The notes under the pieces were generated by a model. The model was given only the letters and a program-made list of their open reading frames with translations. It was not told the DNA's origin and did no database searches. From assembly GCA_001792895.1 (NCBI GenBank), contig MARA01000004.1, forward strand, positions 1,240,001-1,304,000: 64,000 nucleotides of DNA. Direction: 5' to 3'. Both the position numbers and the translations under genes were made by a program. Shown here in pieces: positions 24,518 to 35,894 of the stretch; within the stretch, counting starts at the first letter, position 1, and each line of letters begins with the position of its first letter. This DNA comes from Lentinus brumalis (Eukaryota > Basidiomycota > Agaricomycetes > Polyporales > Polyporaceae).

Positions 24518-26523
24518 TTAATTGACAGTGGAACTAACAAGGGCCTCCCCGTCGTTCAAACCCTCCATGAACCACTGCTCGTAGTAGTGCTCCGTCCCAG
24601 GCTCTATAACTTTCCGACCGAGCTTCGCAAGACTATCGTTGATGTACTGACCCGTGAATCCGAGTTTCGACATTCCGTAAAGGGCGAAGATCTTCGCAGT
24701 GAGGAAGCCGTCCGAGTAGCCCTTCGAAATCGCTCGCTGATTGGGATCAACAGGAAGTGGATCGGGCTCGTCGCGTTTGCGGGACGGCTGTGGGCGTGGC
24801 GTGTCCAATGGTGACCGGAACCGTCTCTCTGGTCGTAGACGGCTTCGACGCCTGACAGGGAAGAGACCGATCTCCGGAGTAGAAGACGCTGCAGCGATGG
24901 TGGAGGGTGTGGTCTCGTCAGATGTGGAGGTCATGTCGTACGAAGGAGACCCCATCTCCGAGACCATGTCTGACAGAGCGGGGAAGCGCGATGGATCCGT
25001 GGGCGGAGCGTGACCATAGGAGAAGAACGTAGAGGGAAGACTCTTCCCGACTGCCGCTTTGAAGCACCATCCGGGGTCGTCGAAGCAATTCTCCTTGTCG
25101 TAAGCTGGGCAGTCTCAGATAACTATTCAATACCATCAGATACGCAACACTCACCCCAGAAAGCCCAACCTGCAGTCTCGTTCTGATATATCTCCATCTG
25201 TCCTTCGCAGAACCCCCGTCGAGCTGCATCGGGGTCGTCTTCACCAGAGAGACTCTGATCCGTGAGAGCGCACGAGAACTCATCGACAACGAGGTTCCTT
25301 CGCTGATGGTCGGACGCGGCACCGAGGTCCTTTGCGATGAAGTCGTGAACGTCCTGGGTGTGATGAGAAGCCGACTCCGATGCATCCGAGGCAGTATAGA
25401 CGAAGTACGAGTGATGGTCCTGAACGACGAAGTCCGTTCGGTTCGCCACAAAGTCGCTGAAGCGCATCAGGTCGAAGCCGTCGTGTAAGTACAGAGGAAA
25501 CTCCATGGCTGCAGGGCTCGTGCTCCTCATGGTCGTGATAGCGCGCGCATCTGAACACCATATTGAGTGAGGGAAAGACACTCAGAAGCGGGTACGTACA
25601 GAAATCCGGGAGTTCATCAACATTGTTCGGTTCATTCAGGATCTGTATTCCGACGATGTTTGTGACGTTCACGAGCTCTTGCGCCAAAAAGGACAGGACA
25701 GCCATCGTCTTGTTCTCGTACCAGTTGTTACCGAACAGATTGACCTGGCCGTCGGAGATGCCGGAGTGCGGCTGTCCGTTCTGACTTCCCGGAGCACCAT
25801 GAAGGTCCACCAAGACACCAATACCAGATTCTGCCGCCATGTTGATCGCCCGGACGACGCGGCTCCATGAGTTTTGATACACCTCGGCGACGGGCTCGAA
25901 GGGGGTGCCTTGACAAAAGTCGGGCCCAAGACTCCAGTAGCCTATAGGTAGCCTGACAGTATTGATCCCTATACTGGCGAGGTACTGGAAGTCGGAGGCG
26001 GTGATGAACGTGTCCCAGTGTCGTTCCAGAACAGTGCGAGCAGAGTCGGGAGATCCCCAGCCGGACGCGATGTCCAATTCAGCTATCTGCGGTCCTGCCG
26101 CGCAAGTGAAGATGGAGGGCGTCATCCATTGCTCGTGAACGAACCTGCACGTTCAAGCGGTTAAACTTAGTTGTAACTGACGGCAAGAGCGATGGATGAT
26201 TACCATGAGCCGAGGTTAACGGACTGCTGTTGCCTGTAACGGAACACAGTGGCCTTGGCTCGGTCGAACGGAGGGAAAGACGGTACGCCATAATCTTGGG
26301 GGTAGTAAGGCTGAACGACGCAGGCTGCGTCTAATGCTATAGGAGATAAGAACTGATCCGCGGGCTGCACGTCGTCGGTTGTTCCAGGCAGCTGAGTATT
26401 ATCTTGGGTGAAGTTCAAGGACGGTGCAGCCATCCTCGTCGCGCCGCTGGGAACCGAAGGCTTGGAAAATCCTTGCGACAAGCCGAGCGCATACAGGAGA
26501 GCGAAGAAATTGCCAGTAACCAT
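24518..26523 (-). CDS. Secreted GH5 glucan 1,3-beta-glucosidase (exo-beta-1,3-glucanase)
   Basis: Cell-wall glucan hydrolase of glycoside hydrolase family 5, subfamily 9 type. Exons: 26523-26204, 26144-25600, 25550-25155, 25104-24518; 615 residues, phases closed. The N-terminus MVTGNFFALLYALGLSQGFS is a plausible signal peptide or signal anchor. The (beta/alpha)8 core shows NTVRLPIGYWSLGP, GVLVDLHGAPGSQNG and the acid/base E278 in QILNEPNN. The nucleophile is E379 in NLVVDEFSCALT, followed by GWAFW and DDPGWCFKAAVG. After about residue 430 there is a Ser/Thr/Pro stretch, an Arg-rich linker and a distinct tail containing ISKGYSDGFLTAKIFALYG and FTGQYINDSLAKLG. That extension is longer than in yeast EXG-type enzymes and has no catalytic motif. 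A non-ATG triplet upstream extends the frame; I chose the ATG at 26,523 because the signal-like segment starts there. Confidence 0.94.
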
Positions 26524-26927
26524 CAGGAGCAATTCTTACAATGGAGATTGAACAGGTAGGACCGGCCAGTAGGGAGTAGATGCGAGAGATACGGCGGTAG
26601 CTGAGGCTGACACCGGTCGACGAGCCTTCAAGACAGTGGCGGAGCAGATGATAGGGAGAATTGGTCAGAAAGATAGTCTGTATTTGTGCTTAGAACGCTC
26701 AGCGGGTAGAAGCCCAGTGGAACGGTCGGCCTGCGACGTTGAAAATGAGAAGGTAGAAGGTGAGGTTCAGAGACAGGTTGGAGGAGTAGGCTCAAGTTGA
26801 ACTTATGTAAGTATCGGCAAAGCGGTGGCGGTGACGAGGAACGCATGGCGCGAGACAACAGAGCGCTTATGGATTCATCTGCTTAACCAACGCGACTTCC
26901 AACACGACGCACTCTCGACTCTGATGC
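26524..26927. promoter_or_regulatory. Bidirectional promoter of the GH5 glucanase and PIG-H
   Basis: Only 404 bp separate the divergent starts at 26,523 (minus) and 26,928 (plus). Both promoters and 5' leaders must share it. I do not see a convincing TATA box for either gene. Confidence 0.5.
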
Positions 26928-27668
26928 ATGCAACGAACAACTCCTCTGCATGACCATCCAGAGTTCTGTATTACTCAACACTCTGGATGGCGCGAGTACA
27001 GGGTGAATGCGCCTGGCAGTAGGCGTCCTGGTGCCAGCAGGATAGCCTCCTTAGGCGGACTATGGTTTGACGCATTCCTAGTCCTTGCCTTTGCATACCA
27101 CTGGAATACGGTATAGTGTTTCTTAAGCAACCATCACAAGCAGTACTCGAATTTGACCGCTGCTGTAGATTGGTGTGACTTTGCCCCGGGTCACTGCGTC
27201 GGCCGTGGTGATATCAGTATATCTATACTTACGACTGACACGCGTACTGTGGGGTAAGGCTTCCAATTATATGAGCTTAAATTGAGTTCTTACTTTGCTC
27301 CCACAGAGTCCGTGGTCGTCTTCCCCATGCTTGGAATACAGCTGGAAACCCACAGAGGTGTGGCAGGGTACTCCCTGCTTGCTTCACGCAAGTTTGTCCC
27401 CTGGTCGTGCCTTGAAGACTTCCTGATCAACGAGGCGATTCACGGATGGGACATTCGTTATTATCTCGTCGCCGTCACCCGCACCTCACAGGATGCCCTC
27501 AAGCTAGAAGTCGCCTTCGAGGTTAGCACCGTTGTTCCTTCCGACACACAGATCGCTTATCACGCTACCGATCAGAGCATTCTACCTCGATTTCCCATTC
27601 TCCTAGAGGTATACCATGGCGTGCAGGGAGCACTGCAAGACAAAGACGAGCATGTCTTAGATACATAG
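26928..27668 (+). CDS. GPI15: PIG-H subunit of the GPI-GlcNAc transferase
   Basis: Component of the ER complex that transfers GlcNAc to phosphatidylinositol, the first step of GPI anchor synthesis. Exons: 26928-27110, 27169-27253, 27307-27521, 27576-27668; 191 residues, phases closed. The N-terminal half has two hydrophobic segments: LWFDAFLVLAFAYHW near residue 50 and ASAVVISVYLYLRLTRVLW near residue 75. The PIG-H domain follows: ESVVVFPMLGIQLETHRG, SRKFVPWSCLEDFLINEAIH, WDIRYYLVAV and the terminal LPRFPILLEVYHGVQGAL. The last intron (27522-27575, donor GTTAGC) is in frame and open, so an unspliced reading would add 18 residues. The gene converges with the IST1-TBC gene, with 109 bp between stop codons. 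Confidence 0.9.
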
Positions 27669-27777
27669 TTATGTCTAAATCAAGAGCGACAGTGTAGGAT
27701 AGGACAGGCTATAAATACTGCTGTTGTCCGAGGTTGGGTTGGAAGTCATAACTGACAGTGTCTGTGCGTCTAAGTCG

Positions 27778-30700
27778 TTACTGATCCTCGCTCTCATACG
27801 CACTCAAGAGCTCGTTGTACCCCTCGTCATCACCCTCAACGGCGGCGCTCTCGCGCTTGTGCTTCGTGTCACGTTCCGCCGATACCTTCCGTCTACTCTC
27901 AGAGGAAATTTTGCGTGTGCGGCCCTCTGTGGAGATCTTCCTCGTCCGACCCGGGGTGCCGTCGCCCTCTCCGGATGTCTTTCGAGCACGCCGACGGGGC
28001 GACGAGGGCACGCCTATCTGCTCGTCGAAGCTTCCCGCGCGGGGTGTTGTCGCGCCCTCGTGATCGTGATCCTCGGGAACGTCAAGTGAGGGCAAAGGAG
28101 GTATGGGCTCCGTCGAATGATGCGAGGTGCGCAGTGACTGCAGCCGTGGCGGGAAACGCTTTCTGCGCAGGTTTGGGTTCTTCGCGTTGGGCTCCGTCGC
28201 AGACGAATCGGAGTTCTCCGCATCTCGAGACATTCTTGAGATCGTCGCAGACCTACGGCTCAACTTGTTCTCGGTCGGTGACGCGAACGTGGCATCCCCG
28301 CTCTCGCTGAGCACAACGGATCCACGTTGACGCTCCGGCTGTTGTACCCGCACGTCCGTGGCGTTCGTAGTCATAGCATCTGGCGTCCCAGGTGGTGGGG
28401 GCGAAGGGATAGTCGTTGGAGAATCTGGTGCATCTGCGCGGGCCCATCCGCCCTGAACCTGGTCTTCTGGTGCGGACGACTCGGTGGGAAGATGTTTGTG
28501 AGTCTTGGGCGGCGTCGGGGGACTAGCCGAGTGCCTCGAAGACATGCGTCTTGAGGCTCTGGCCATCGGAGAGGGCGACTTGTGGCGGTTAATTGGGACT
28601 ATCCTGCTCGTGCTGCCATCGGAGTCGAGGTCAGACCTGTTCTCAGCTCTCTTGCTACGGAATGGCTCCGATGGCGAGAGAGACGAAACCGATGACAGGG
28701 ATGCCCGATGGTCGGTAGAGGGGCGCTTCGCACGCACGGCATCAGCCCATCGGGAGTCTGCTGAAGGCGAGACAGGAGAGCGGGCAGGGCTTCCTGTCAG
28801 CAGCGAATACGAATTCAGCAACAGAGGTCGCGGTCCGGAGGGGCTGTGAGACGGTATGTTCTCCGGGAGCTTGTAGCCTGTAAGTGAGGCTCGGAGGTTG
28901 TAGCCACCGTTCGAGCCCGAGTCCGACACAGGCGAGGCCTCGCCACTCCGGCTAATCGGGGATGCTACGAACATACTGTCTCGAACAGGACGGAAGAAGG
29001 CCGGTCGCGGAGGAGGCGAATACGCGTCGGAGCGATCTATGATAGGCATCGACCCCCGCTTGTCGTCCGAAGGCCTGAGTGATGATGTCTGGATGGCGGT
29101 AAGCGAGATGCTCCGACTGTGATCTTGACTAGAGGAGAGGGTAGGCGCGGACCGAGAGGCAGGCGGAGGCGTCAAGTTGCTCGGTGGCGCCTTATCACCG
29201 CCCTTGCTCCAGGCATCAAGGGCTTTAACCCTCCAGTTCGTAGTCACTTTGGCCAAGTTTGCGGCGGTATCCGACTCGTTAATCTTCTCCGCGTAACCCC
29301 AGAACATGGACTTAGCACGCGCAGCGGCATTCGCCACAGCCTCCTTGGGAGGCATCGTAGGTGTGGACTGCGAGGTCGGAAGAGGCGATGAGAGGGGTGA
29401 GGGGACCGGCGTTGTGCCAGGACTCGGGCTGGGAGAAGGAGAGGGCGGGCCCCCGACACTCTGGTTCGTGATACCTCGCCATACCGTGTTGGCTAACCGG
29501 GAGGTCAGTGTGGAAGAGGCCGCCTGCTGGGACAATGGAGATGGAGGAGGCTTCTCCGACTCATACTCGTCAGAGGTTTCCTCCTCACTCGAGTACTCCT
29601 CTTCTGGGTGGGGCTCTAGTCTAGACGAGAAACCTTTCCAGACTGTGTCCCGGAGACGCGCCCCCAGACCCGCCACATTGCTATTGGCTCCCAGCACACT
29701 TCCCGACGCTTGACGTTGCGATGCGAGATCGTAGGCGGTTTGTAGCACCTTCTCGATACCGCCGACAGCCTCAAGAGGATACTTCTGGAGGTACGCCATA
29801 CCCTCGATGAAAGCTTCCTCGAGCTCACGTTCACCGAACGCCGTCGATGGGATGGCAGCAACTTCGTCCGCCCACAGGTTCTGCGACTTGCGATGTGCGC
29901 GTCCGAGCCTATGGGAGACCGCGTGAGCGAGCAGAACGGAATGACTAAGACCCCTTGCTGGACGTACTGCAGTAACGTTCCTCGTGCACAGAGCAGCATA
30001 CTGGTACAGACGTCGACGAGGTAGTCCAACTTCGGATAGACGTTCCGCTCCCGCATGGGCTGGGAAAAGAGGGCATCCCAGACCATGAGCACTGCGGGTA
30101 GCGGAAGCGTGTGTGTCAACAGAGGGATAAGCCATCGGCTACACAGGCGGTCAGTATTGTTACACTTTGCCATATCACATTCGCGCACGTACAAGGAGTA
30201 GTGCGGAAGCCCTGGGTCCAAGCCTTTGATCGCCTGCAGTAGTGATATCAGGGCGTCGTGAATATCGCATAGTGCGTGGGTCTTACCAAATCGTCAGCCA
30301 GCTCTTCGTCAGCCCACCGCAGGCGCTCACTCAGCTTCTGCACCCAAACGGTACCGTTCTGCTCGTCCTCTAGTTCGGAGAACTCGCTGACCATCGACTC
30401 GAACACCCAGAAGGTGTCGGCCTCTACATGTGCGAACTCCTCCGGGTCGACCTCTTCCACGAGAGCAGCATAAATAGGGACCAGAAGCGACCCGATTTGA
30501 GGGGACCGGTTCGCCGGATTCAAACATGAGTGGATATACAGGAGACGCAGCAAAGCAGATGAATGTTTGTTATGGGCGTTGGAGGACGAATACGGCCGAG
30601 ATGGCAGTAACGTGGTCGACATCCCCGAATGCGACGAAGAAGGGGAATCAGGGACAGTCAAGGATACGTCGGGGATCTTCTGCCCCCTAGTCTTCGTCGG

Positions 30701-32255
30701 GGACGGCTCTTCAAGCCGAACTTCTGGAGTTGCATCAAGCCGAATCTCCGGGGTTGTGTCAAGACGTATCTCCGGTGTGTCATTCGTCGAAGAGCTCTCC
30801 TGTCCTGGTTCCCCGGTCTCCTTCGCGCGGATCAGTCGCAGCCGAGCATCCAGATTCCCAGCGCACTTGATCTTGACATCTTCTGGTGCGTCATCGTCCA
30901 ACGGACATTGTGGACACGGCTCGGGTTCCTCTTCCAGAGTGGACAGGAGACTGGGAGGGACCACCGAGAGTTCGTTGAATACGTCCATAATCGACTGATC
31001 ACTGGAGGACAATGGCTCTGTCGGCTCTGGGAGTGATGAGAGCGGTTCCAGCAATCTCCGCACAAGGTCCTGGACGGACATTAACGGACAGCCTGCAGAT
31101 GGGAAGCGGTACGCACATAGTAGTTGTCCCTTTGGGTACGTGACTCCTTGCGCCATAATGCTTTGTCCGCAGGGAGTGTACCGAGAAGTAGTCTATCTTG
31201 CTTTCAATACGTTACGTTTGAGCGGACATAGAGATAACCTTACCTCCATATGCGCGGTCGCAACCACGGGGGATGTGACGGCAGTCCTGCAGCCGTTTTA
31301 ATGACGATAATCCGTGCTCGATGATTCCGCGGAATCCGGACTTACCATGAGAGCATAACGCGCGCAGGTTGGACAAGTCTACCACGGACACGATCTCCGG
31401 GTCAACGATGGGAGACAAAGCGTTCACCCTGCGCGGCATGTAGATCAGGATTCATTCGACGGCAGATATGTAAGCGAGATACATACTTCTGTTCTGGAGA
31501 TAAGTCGGGGAGCCAGTCGATGTTATGGGTGCGTGCGATGCCGTACAAATAATGATCGAGTCTAGCGGCGGTAGGTGGGGGCGCGGCAACGGCTCGGAGG
31601 ACCTGCTCTGGCATGAGGTGCGAATCGAACTATGGAGGACCATATTGCTCACCCTGGACGACACGTAACCATCTCGGTTCTCCAGCGAAGACCGCGTGAA
31701 ATCGGGACCCAAGGCGTGTATGAGGAATTCGCGGATGTGGTGGAGGTCTGCAGACCGGGCAGGAAGTTGCGGAGTTGTACGGGGTTGCACATGGTCACAC
31801 GTACGGACCTTTCGACTCAATATGCAGACCAGCATATATGATACTGGAGGCAGCTTCTGTGACAATTGGGCTGGGCGTGTCACTGGGAGAGACCGTATTG
31901 TGAGCGCCTTAGGACCGAGCGGAGGCAGTAGTGTGCACCTTCGTTCCAGTTCATTCCAGTGTCCGAGGATGACACCTACATGCATCTCCAACGTTTGCAA
32001 CAAATCGCTCTTTACGTCCTCCCGCATCAACTTCTGGGCCTTCGCCCGCGCGAGTGCAATGTTTCCTTGCTGCAAGAGCGTCGCGATGTCTCTTTGTGTG
32101 ATTTGAGCTTGCGAGTCCATCCGGTCTTGCAGTTGCCCCAGCCTCTGAGCCGTCAGCCGCAGTTGGGCCTAACCGAATACATTGAATGGCATGCATTGAC
32201 CACGGCGGGTGAACAGACAGACCTTGACCCGACCAGGTTCCCATTGAGCAGCCAT
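27778..32255 (-). CDS. Apparent fusion: IST1 (ESCRT-III) domain plus TBC Rab-GAP-like domain and long Ser/Pro-rich tail
   Basis: Exons: 32255-32223, 32168-31939, 31882-31830, 31747-31653, 31605-31487, then 31428-31346, 31286-31244, 31192-31117, 31069-30287, 30233-30193, 30138-29968, 29908-27778. All phases close over 1,285 residues. Residues 1-177 are an IST1 domain: LRLTAQRLGQLQDRMD, RDIATLLQQGNIALARAKAQ, HVGVILGHWNELE, ASSIIYA, HHIREFLIHALGPDF and LDHYLYGIARTHNIDWLP. IST1 regulates Vps4 in ESCRT-III disassembly. From ~178 a TBC1D5-like Rab-GAP region follows: NLRALCSHGLPSHPPWLRPR, RLLLGTLPADKALW, RWLIPLLTHTLPLPAVLMVW and DYLVDVCTSMLLC. I do not find a clear IxxDxxR arginine finger or YxQG glutamine finger, so GAP activity is doubtful. 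The joining intron (31486-31429, GTATGT...GCGCAG, 58 nt) contains the only ATG (31,439) a separate TBC gene could use. Without it, IST1 would run to TGA near 31,402 and overlap that ATG. Confidence 0.82.
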
Positions 32256-33194
32256 GCTGGGCGCTTTCGTAGTTGCAGGCGTCGGATGTCTTTCTGTTCA
32301 CGGAGCAATGTTTGCTGGAAATCAAGAAGAACGAGGATGCTCAGTCATGAAGGGAGTCGTGCAGAGCTTGCTGGCCGAGAGTCGAGCTCGTCGAGAGGGT
32401 TAGGTGGACGGGAAGCTTTCGGCACGTGGCGCGCGTCGAGCATAAATATCAGAAGCGCTCGCCTGTGTTGTCGCGAACGTCGGACTACATAGCCTTCGAA
32501 TGTCGCGATGTTCTTCTGACAGAGACATCCGTACGTCCATAAAATATCACAACAAGAGGCGGGTAAGAATAAGACATACTGCAGGCCGCAGGTTGAAGTA
32601 AGTACTATGTACGCTGGCTGGTCACGATGCAAGGGCCCGCAAGTCGTCGGTACTATACTTATGTATTTGCGGCCAACTTGCCAGCAGCTGAACGCGGCCT
32701 TCACAGGCCGTGGGTCGGAAAGGTGATGATGAAGTGATTGACAGTTGAAACGGTGACGGGTGATGCCAGTAAGTACTGTAATATGACGACGCTCGGCGGG
32801 GACAGGGTGACGGTCTGAATGTCCTGGCACTGGGCAGTGGCATGACGCTGCCTCGACCTGCCTCGACTGTATGATGCAGATTGGCACAGTGCTGGCGAGC
32901 GCTGAAAGCTCAAGGGTGACATCGGCCAAAGTTCCGTACAGTGTCACTCGATGTGCCGGCATTGACATCGAAATCACAGCGTGCACGATGACACTGAACA
33001 GTGAAAACACTAGCGACAAAACACAGATGTGGCTGAGCATCCGGCGATTTGGAACGAGCTGAGGCACTCCCCACAGTACAGTTGCGAGGGCGCTGGTATA
33101 TATGCCACGAAGACGGGGATGATACAAAGCTATGCGTATTGTCCATAATGCAGAGGAAGACATGATATCGATACAAACTATACCTACAGAATCA
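32256..33194. other. Spacer between the IST1-TBC start and the four-helix membrane protein
   Basis: About 0.94 kb with both neighbours on the minus strand. It should hold the IST1-TBC promoter. One long minus-strand open frame crosses it and is listed separately with low confidence. Confidence 0.45.
32345..33163 (-). CDS. Doubtful open frame with hydrophobic stretches (about 272 aa)
   Basis: A stop-free frame from the ATG at 33,163 (MSSSALWTIRIALYHPRLRG) to a stop at 32,345. It has two hydrophobic stretches, HICVLSLVFSLFSVIVHAVI and a segment around ELSALASTVPICII, separated and followed by basic or polar sequence. No intron is needed. No domain is recognised, codon use does not look distinctive, and it fills what would otherwise be the IST1-TBC promoter. 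It could be chance openness. Confidence 0.15.
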   Translation of the reverse strand: MSSSALWTIRIALYHPRLRGIYTSALATVLWGVPQLVPNRRMLSHICVLSLVFSLFSVIVHAVISMSMPAHRVTLYGTLADVTLELSALASTVPICIIQSRQVEAASCHCPVPGHSDRHPVPAERRHITVLTGITRHRFNCQSLHHHLSDPRPVKAAFSCWQVGRKYISIVPTTCGPLHRDQPAYIVLTSTCGLQYVLFLPASCCDILWTYGCLCQKNIATFEGYVVRRSRQHRRALLIFMLDARHVPKASRPPNPLDELDSRPASSARLPS

Positions 33195-34576
33195 TTACTG
33201 AGCATACATAAGTGGTGAAGGCTTCGAGAGTCTTCCTGAAGACCTCGGCGAAGAGTCGTCGCTTTCGTTAATGGGAGGCAACGATGGTTGCAGGACAGAC
33301 GCCACACGAGACGTGGACCTGGAAGACGACTTGGACGTGGCGGGCGATGGCAGCTGCGACGGCGGGCGCATGGGGATGCTTCCTCGCCGTGCGTCATAGG
33401 ACGGCGCCCGTGGACGGGTCGGCCTCGGCGGTATTGAGATCGTCAGTTGCTGGGACTGCCTCCTGGGAGGTGGTTGACGATAGGGAAGGTAGGGATCGAA
33501 CGGCTCTGCCAAACCACCAATCGGTACTTCTGCGAGCTGCGGAGCATAATCGCGAGTGGGTAGGTCGACAGGTGGGCGTGGTGGGCGTGGCGGGAATGGG
33601 AATGAGGGCTCAGCGTGAGTCGGGAGGGGTGGGGTGGGTGGTTGCCCTCGAGTGAGCATGCGCTTCGCGGTCGCCAAACTCAGTCCCCCCGCCGAGCTTC
33701 GATGGTCAGGAGCTGCAGGTAGTTGGATCGGCAGCTCCGACAGGTGCTTCTCGTGCGATTTCGCCACCTCCACTTCATTGACAGGTTCGATATGTCTCGC
33801 GTAGTACACGGCCGCGAGGAAGCCACTGTAGAACACGACTGTGTTTTCGGAGGAGAATGTGAGATGGTTGTGGCGGCGACTGATACGATGGAGGAAGGCG
33901 TACGCAATGCGGGTACAACCCAATTCCCTATCATGATGGCCAGGTTCACGTCTTGACACAATTTATGTTTCGACGCTGGGAGGAACTCAGTGTCAAGATC
34001 AGGGCAGCTTCGGCATTCGACGTACGTGTTACAGGGCAAGCAAATGCGGGTCCCCACGCGACAAAGAATGCAGCGGGCCCTATGATGTTTGTTGATCAAC
34101 ATGGGGCGAGGCGGTAATCAGACGACATACCTATATGCAACACAAGGAGTAACGCCATCCTTGCAGCATCGACATAGTGTTTGAACTCCAATAGCAACCT
34201 GACAGGAATGAGCATGCTTACAAAGGAATGTCGGAATCAGACTCACAATATTGGCATCATCAATACCGTGATGAAGTGCGCCACGATGAGGACCCAGACC
34301 AAGCCCTCTGGACACAGTACAGCAAGCTTCCTGAATACGGGATGGCCTGACCGAATGGCAGCACTCACTTTGATACGGGTCTGAGCTGTCCTCCAACATG
34401 AACTTCTCTACGCACAAGAATGAGAGCCATGCCAGGCTGAGAAGCAGAGTCAATGCTGCACAACCACAGTCAGTACGTTCAAATCCACAGTACAGAATCT
34501 CGGTTCACTCACAAAATATGCTCGCTCTCGTTCTCTTGAACCCTGGTGAGTCTGTATGTTTAAAACCGTTCTCCAT
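33195..34576 (-). CDS. Orphan four-transmembrane protein with long proline-rich tail
   Basis: Exons: 34576-34513, 34455-34369, 34307-34247, 34198-34131, 34079-34026, 33951-33904, 33838-33195. Phases close at every junction, giving 341 residues from MENGFKHTDSPGFK. Four hydrophobic helices are evident: IFSLTLLLSLAWLSFLC, GLVWVLIVAHFITVLMMP, ARMALLLVLHIGPAAFFVAW and NWVVPALLVFYSGFLAAVYY. Each lies on one or two of the short exons, which supports the model. From about residue 165 the protein is cytoplasmic-looking: a short acidic/basic segment, then a Pro/Arg/Ser-rich tail (PFPPRPPRPPVDLP, SIPPRPTRPRAP) suited to SH3 binding. I recognise no family; it may be basidiomycete-specific. Both the start and the 34026/33951 junction rest on frame and splice-site logic only. 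Confidence 0.75.
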
Positions 34577-35894
34577 CCCGTCATTAGTCTAGGCACTAGG
34601 AGCAGTCGCAGAGGGAAGAAACGAGAGAACGCGTCAAGGGTAGACAGTGTACTGTACGCTGCCAGCAGTATAATAAGGGAGGAAACCACGCGGTGGCCGT
34701 CAAGACCTCCAACCAGCCTCAGGGAGAGCCAGACGCAGCAGGCGGACGGGAAAGAGAATACGGTCTCGAGGCGAGAACGAGAAACGCGCCCCGCGGGGCG
34801 ACAGCCTTATTATCACAACCTTTCCACGACAACAAGCACGCGTCGGTCTATTCTTCGTGCATAAAGCGAGGCAACAGCAGGCCGAAGCGTGGACTGCCAG
34901 AGAACAAAGGGACCTCCTTGGCGTCTAAACAAACGCGCTCCAATTGTGCTCACGCGCGTAAGCCGTTCCACGTGGCCGTCCAACCTTAACCTTGTCCTCG
35001 GTCACGCCGTGACGCTCCAGCTCCAGGCCCTGGAGATTCGCCAGATGGGGTGGTTCGTACGCTGAAGGGGGTTAAGTGGGGCGTGGGCGACGGCGACGTT
35101 GCAAGCACTCTACAGGGAAACTTAGCGGATGCTTGTCCTTCAGGGTGCCATGGGGTGAGCATTGAACACCAGGAAGGTCACATACGAGATGCATAAGAGC
35201 GTGACAAAACACAAGGCAAGCTGGTCATTGCAATTGGCTGGCCATTGATCTGCCCAGCTAGGCGGCCTCTGTAGGCGGAGTACTGGACGTCGCCTGTCAG
35301 ATTGAGATGGGGGACAGATGGACTACATCCACCGACGGTATAGGGTATAGACTGGATATTGCAGCGTATACGTACTGATCACAAATTATTTTCAATACGA
35401 GCTATCTATGCTACGGTAAATCAGTCTGTTGTGTACTTAATGATACAGTATGAATGGTGCTCGAGCAGAAACGTCATTGCAAGAACGAGACGAGAGCGTG
35501 AGGGAACAAGTGGACGGCGATAGGGCTGCAGCGGCAGAACGGGCAGTCGTACATCATAAGTTAACTATATAAGGGCCCGGTGGTCTGCTGACCGGTCGTA
35601 CGGGGTCATTATGCGGGACCATATCCCGCAACGCGTCCCCGGTGCGACGCGGAAGCCCGGTCGAAGACGCGATGACGTTGTGCGAACGCGAACACATGCG
35701 GTCAGCGCAGGACAGGCCTGCGGTCTGGGCCAGTCGTCGCAACAAGCTCCCGGTGTTCGACAGCGTCTCATGCACCTCATCGCACACGGTGTGGCGGCCG
35801 ACCGTTGTTCCGCGGAGGAAGGTATGCCCATGCGGCAGTGGAGTTGCCTGGGACTTCTGGTAGAGGGTCGCGCATGCTACCGATGCAGCGTGGC
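34577..35894. other. Intergenic, no feature seen
   Basis: About 1.3 kb between the membrane protein start and the PP4R1 stop, both on the minus strand. The part near 34,577-34,900 should be a promoter. The rest shows only short frames and AT-rich patches around 35,300-35,560. Confidence 0.5.

Noticed and set aside
24189..24540. Longer N-terminus for mitochondrial IF-2 from upstream frames
   Set aside because: None of the upstream ATG frames joins the exon at 24,085 in phase, while the ATG at 24,204 gives a compact presequence and a clean first intron.
31346..31439. Separate TBC gene starting at the ATG at 31,439 (MPRRVN)
   Set aside because: That ATG lies within a well-formed 58-nt intron that joins the IST1 and TBC exons in phase, and no promoter space would remain between the two genes. 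Kept as the alternative to test.
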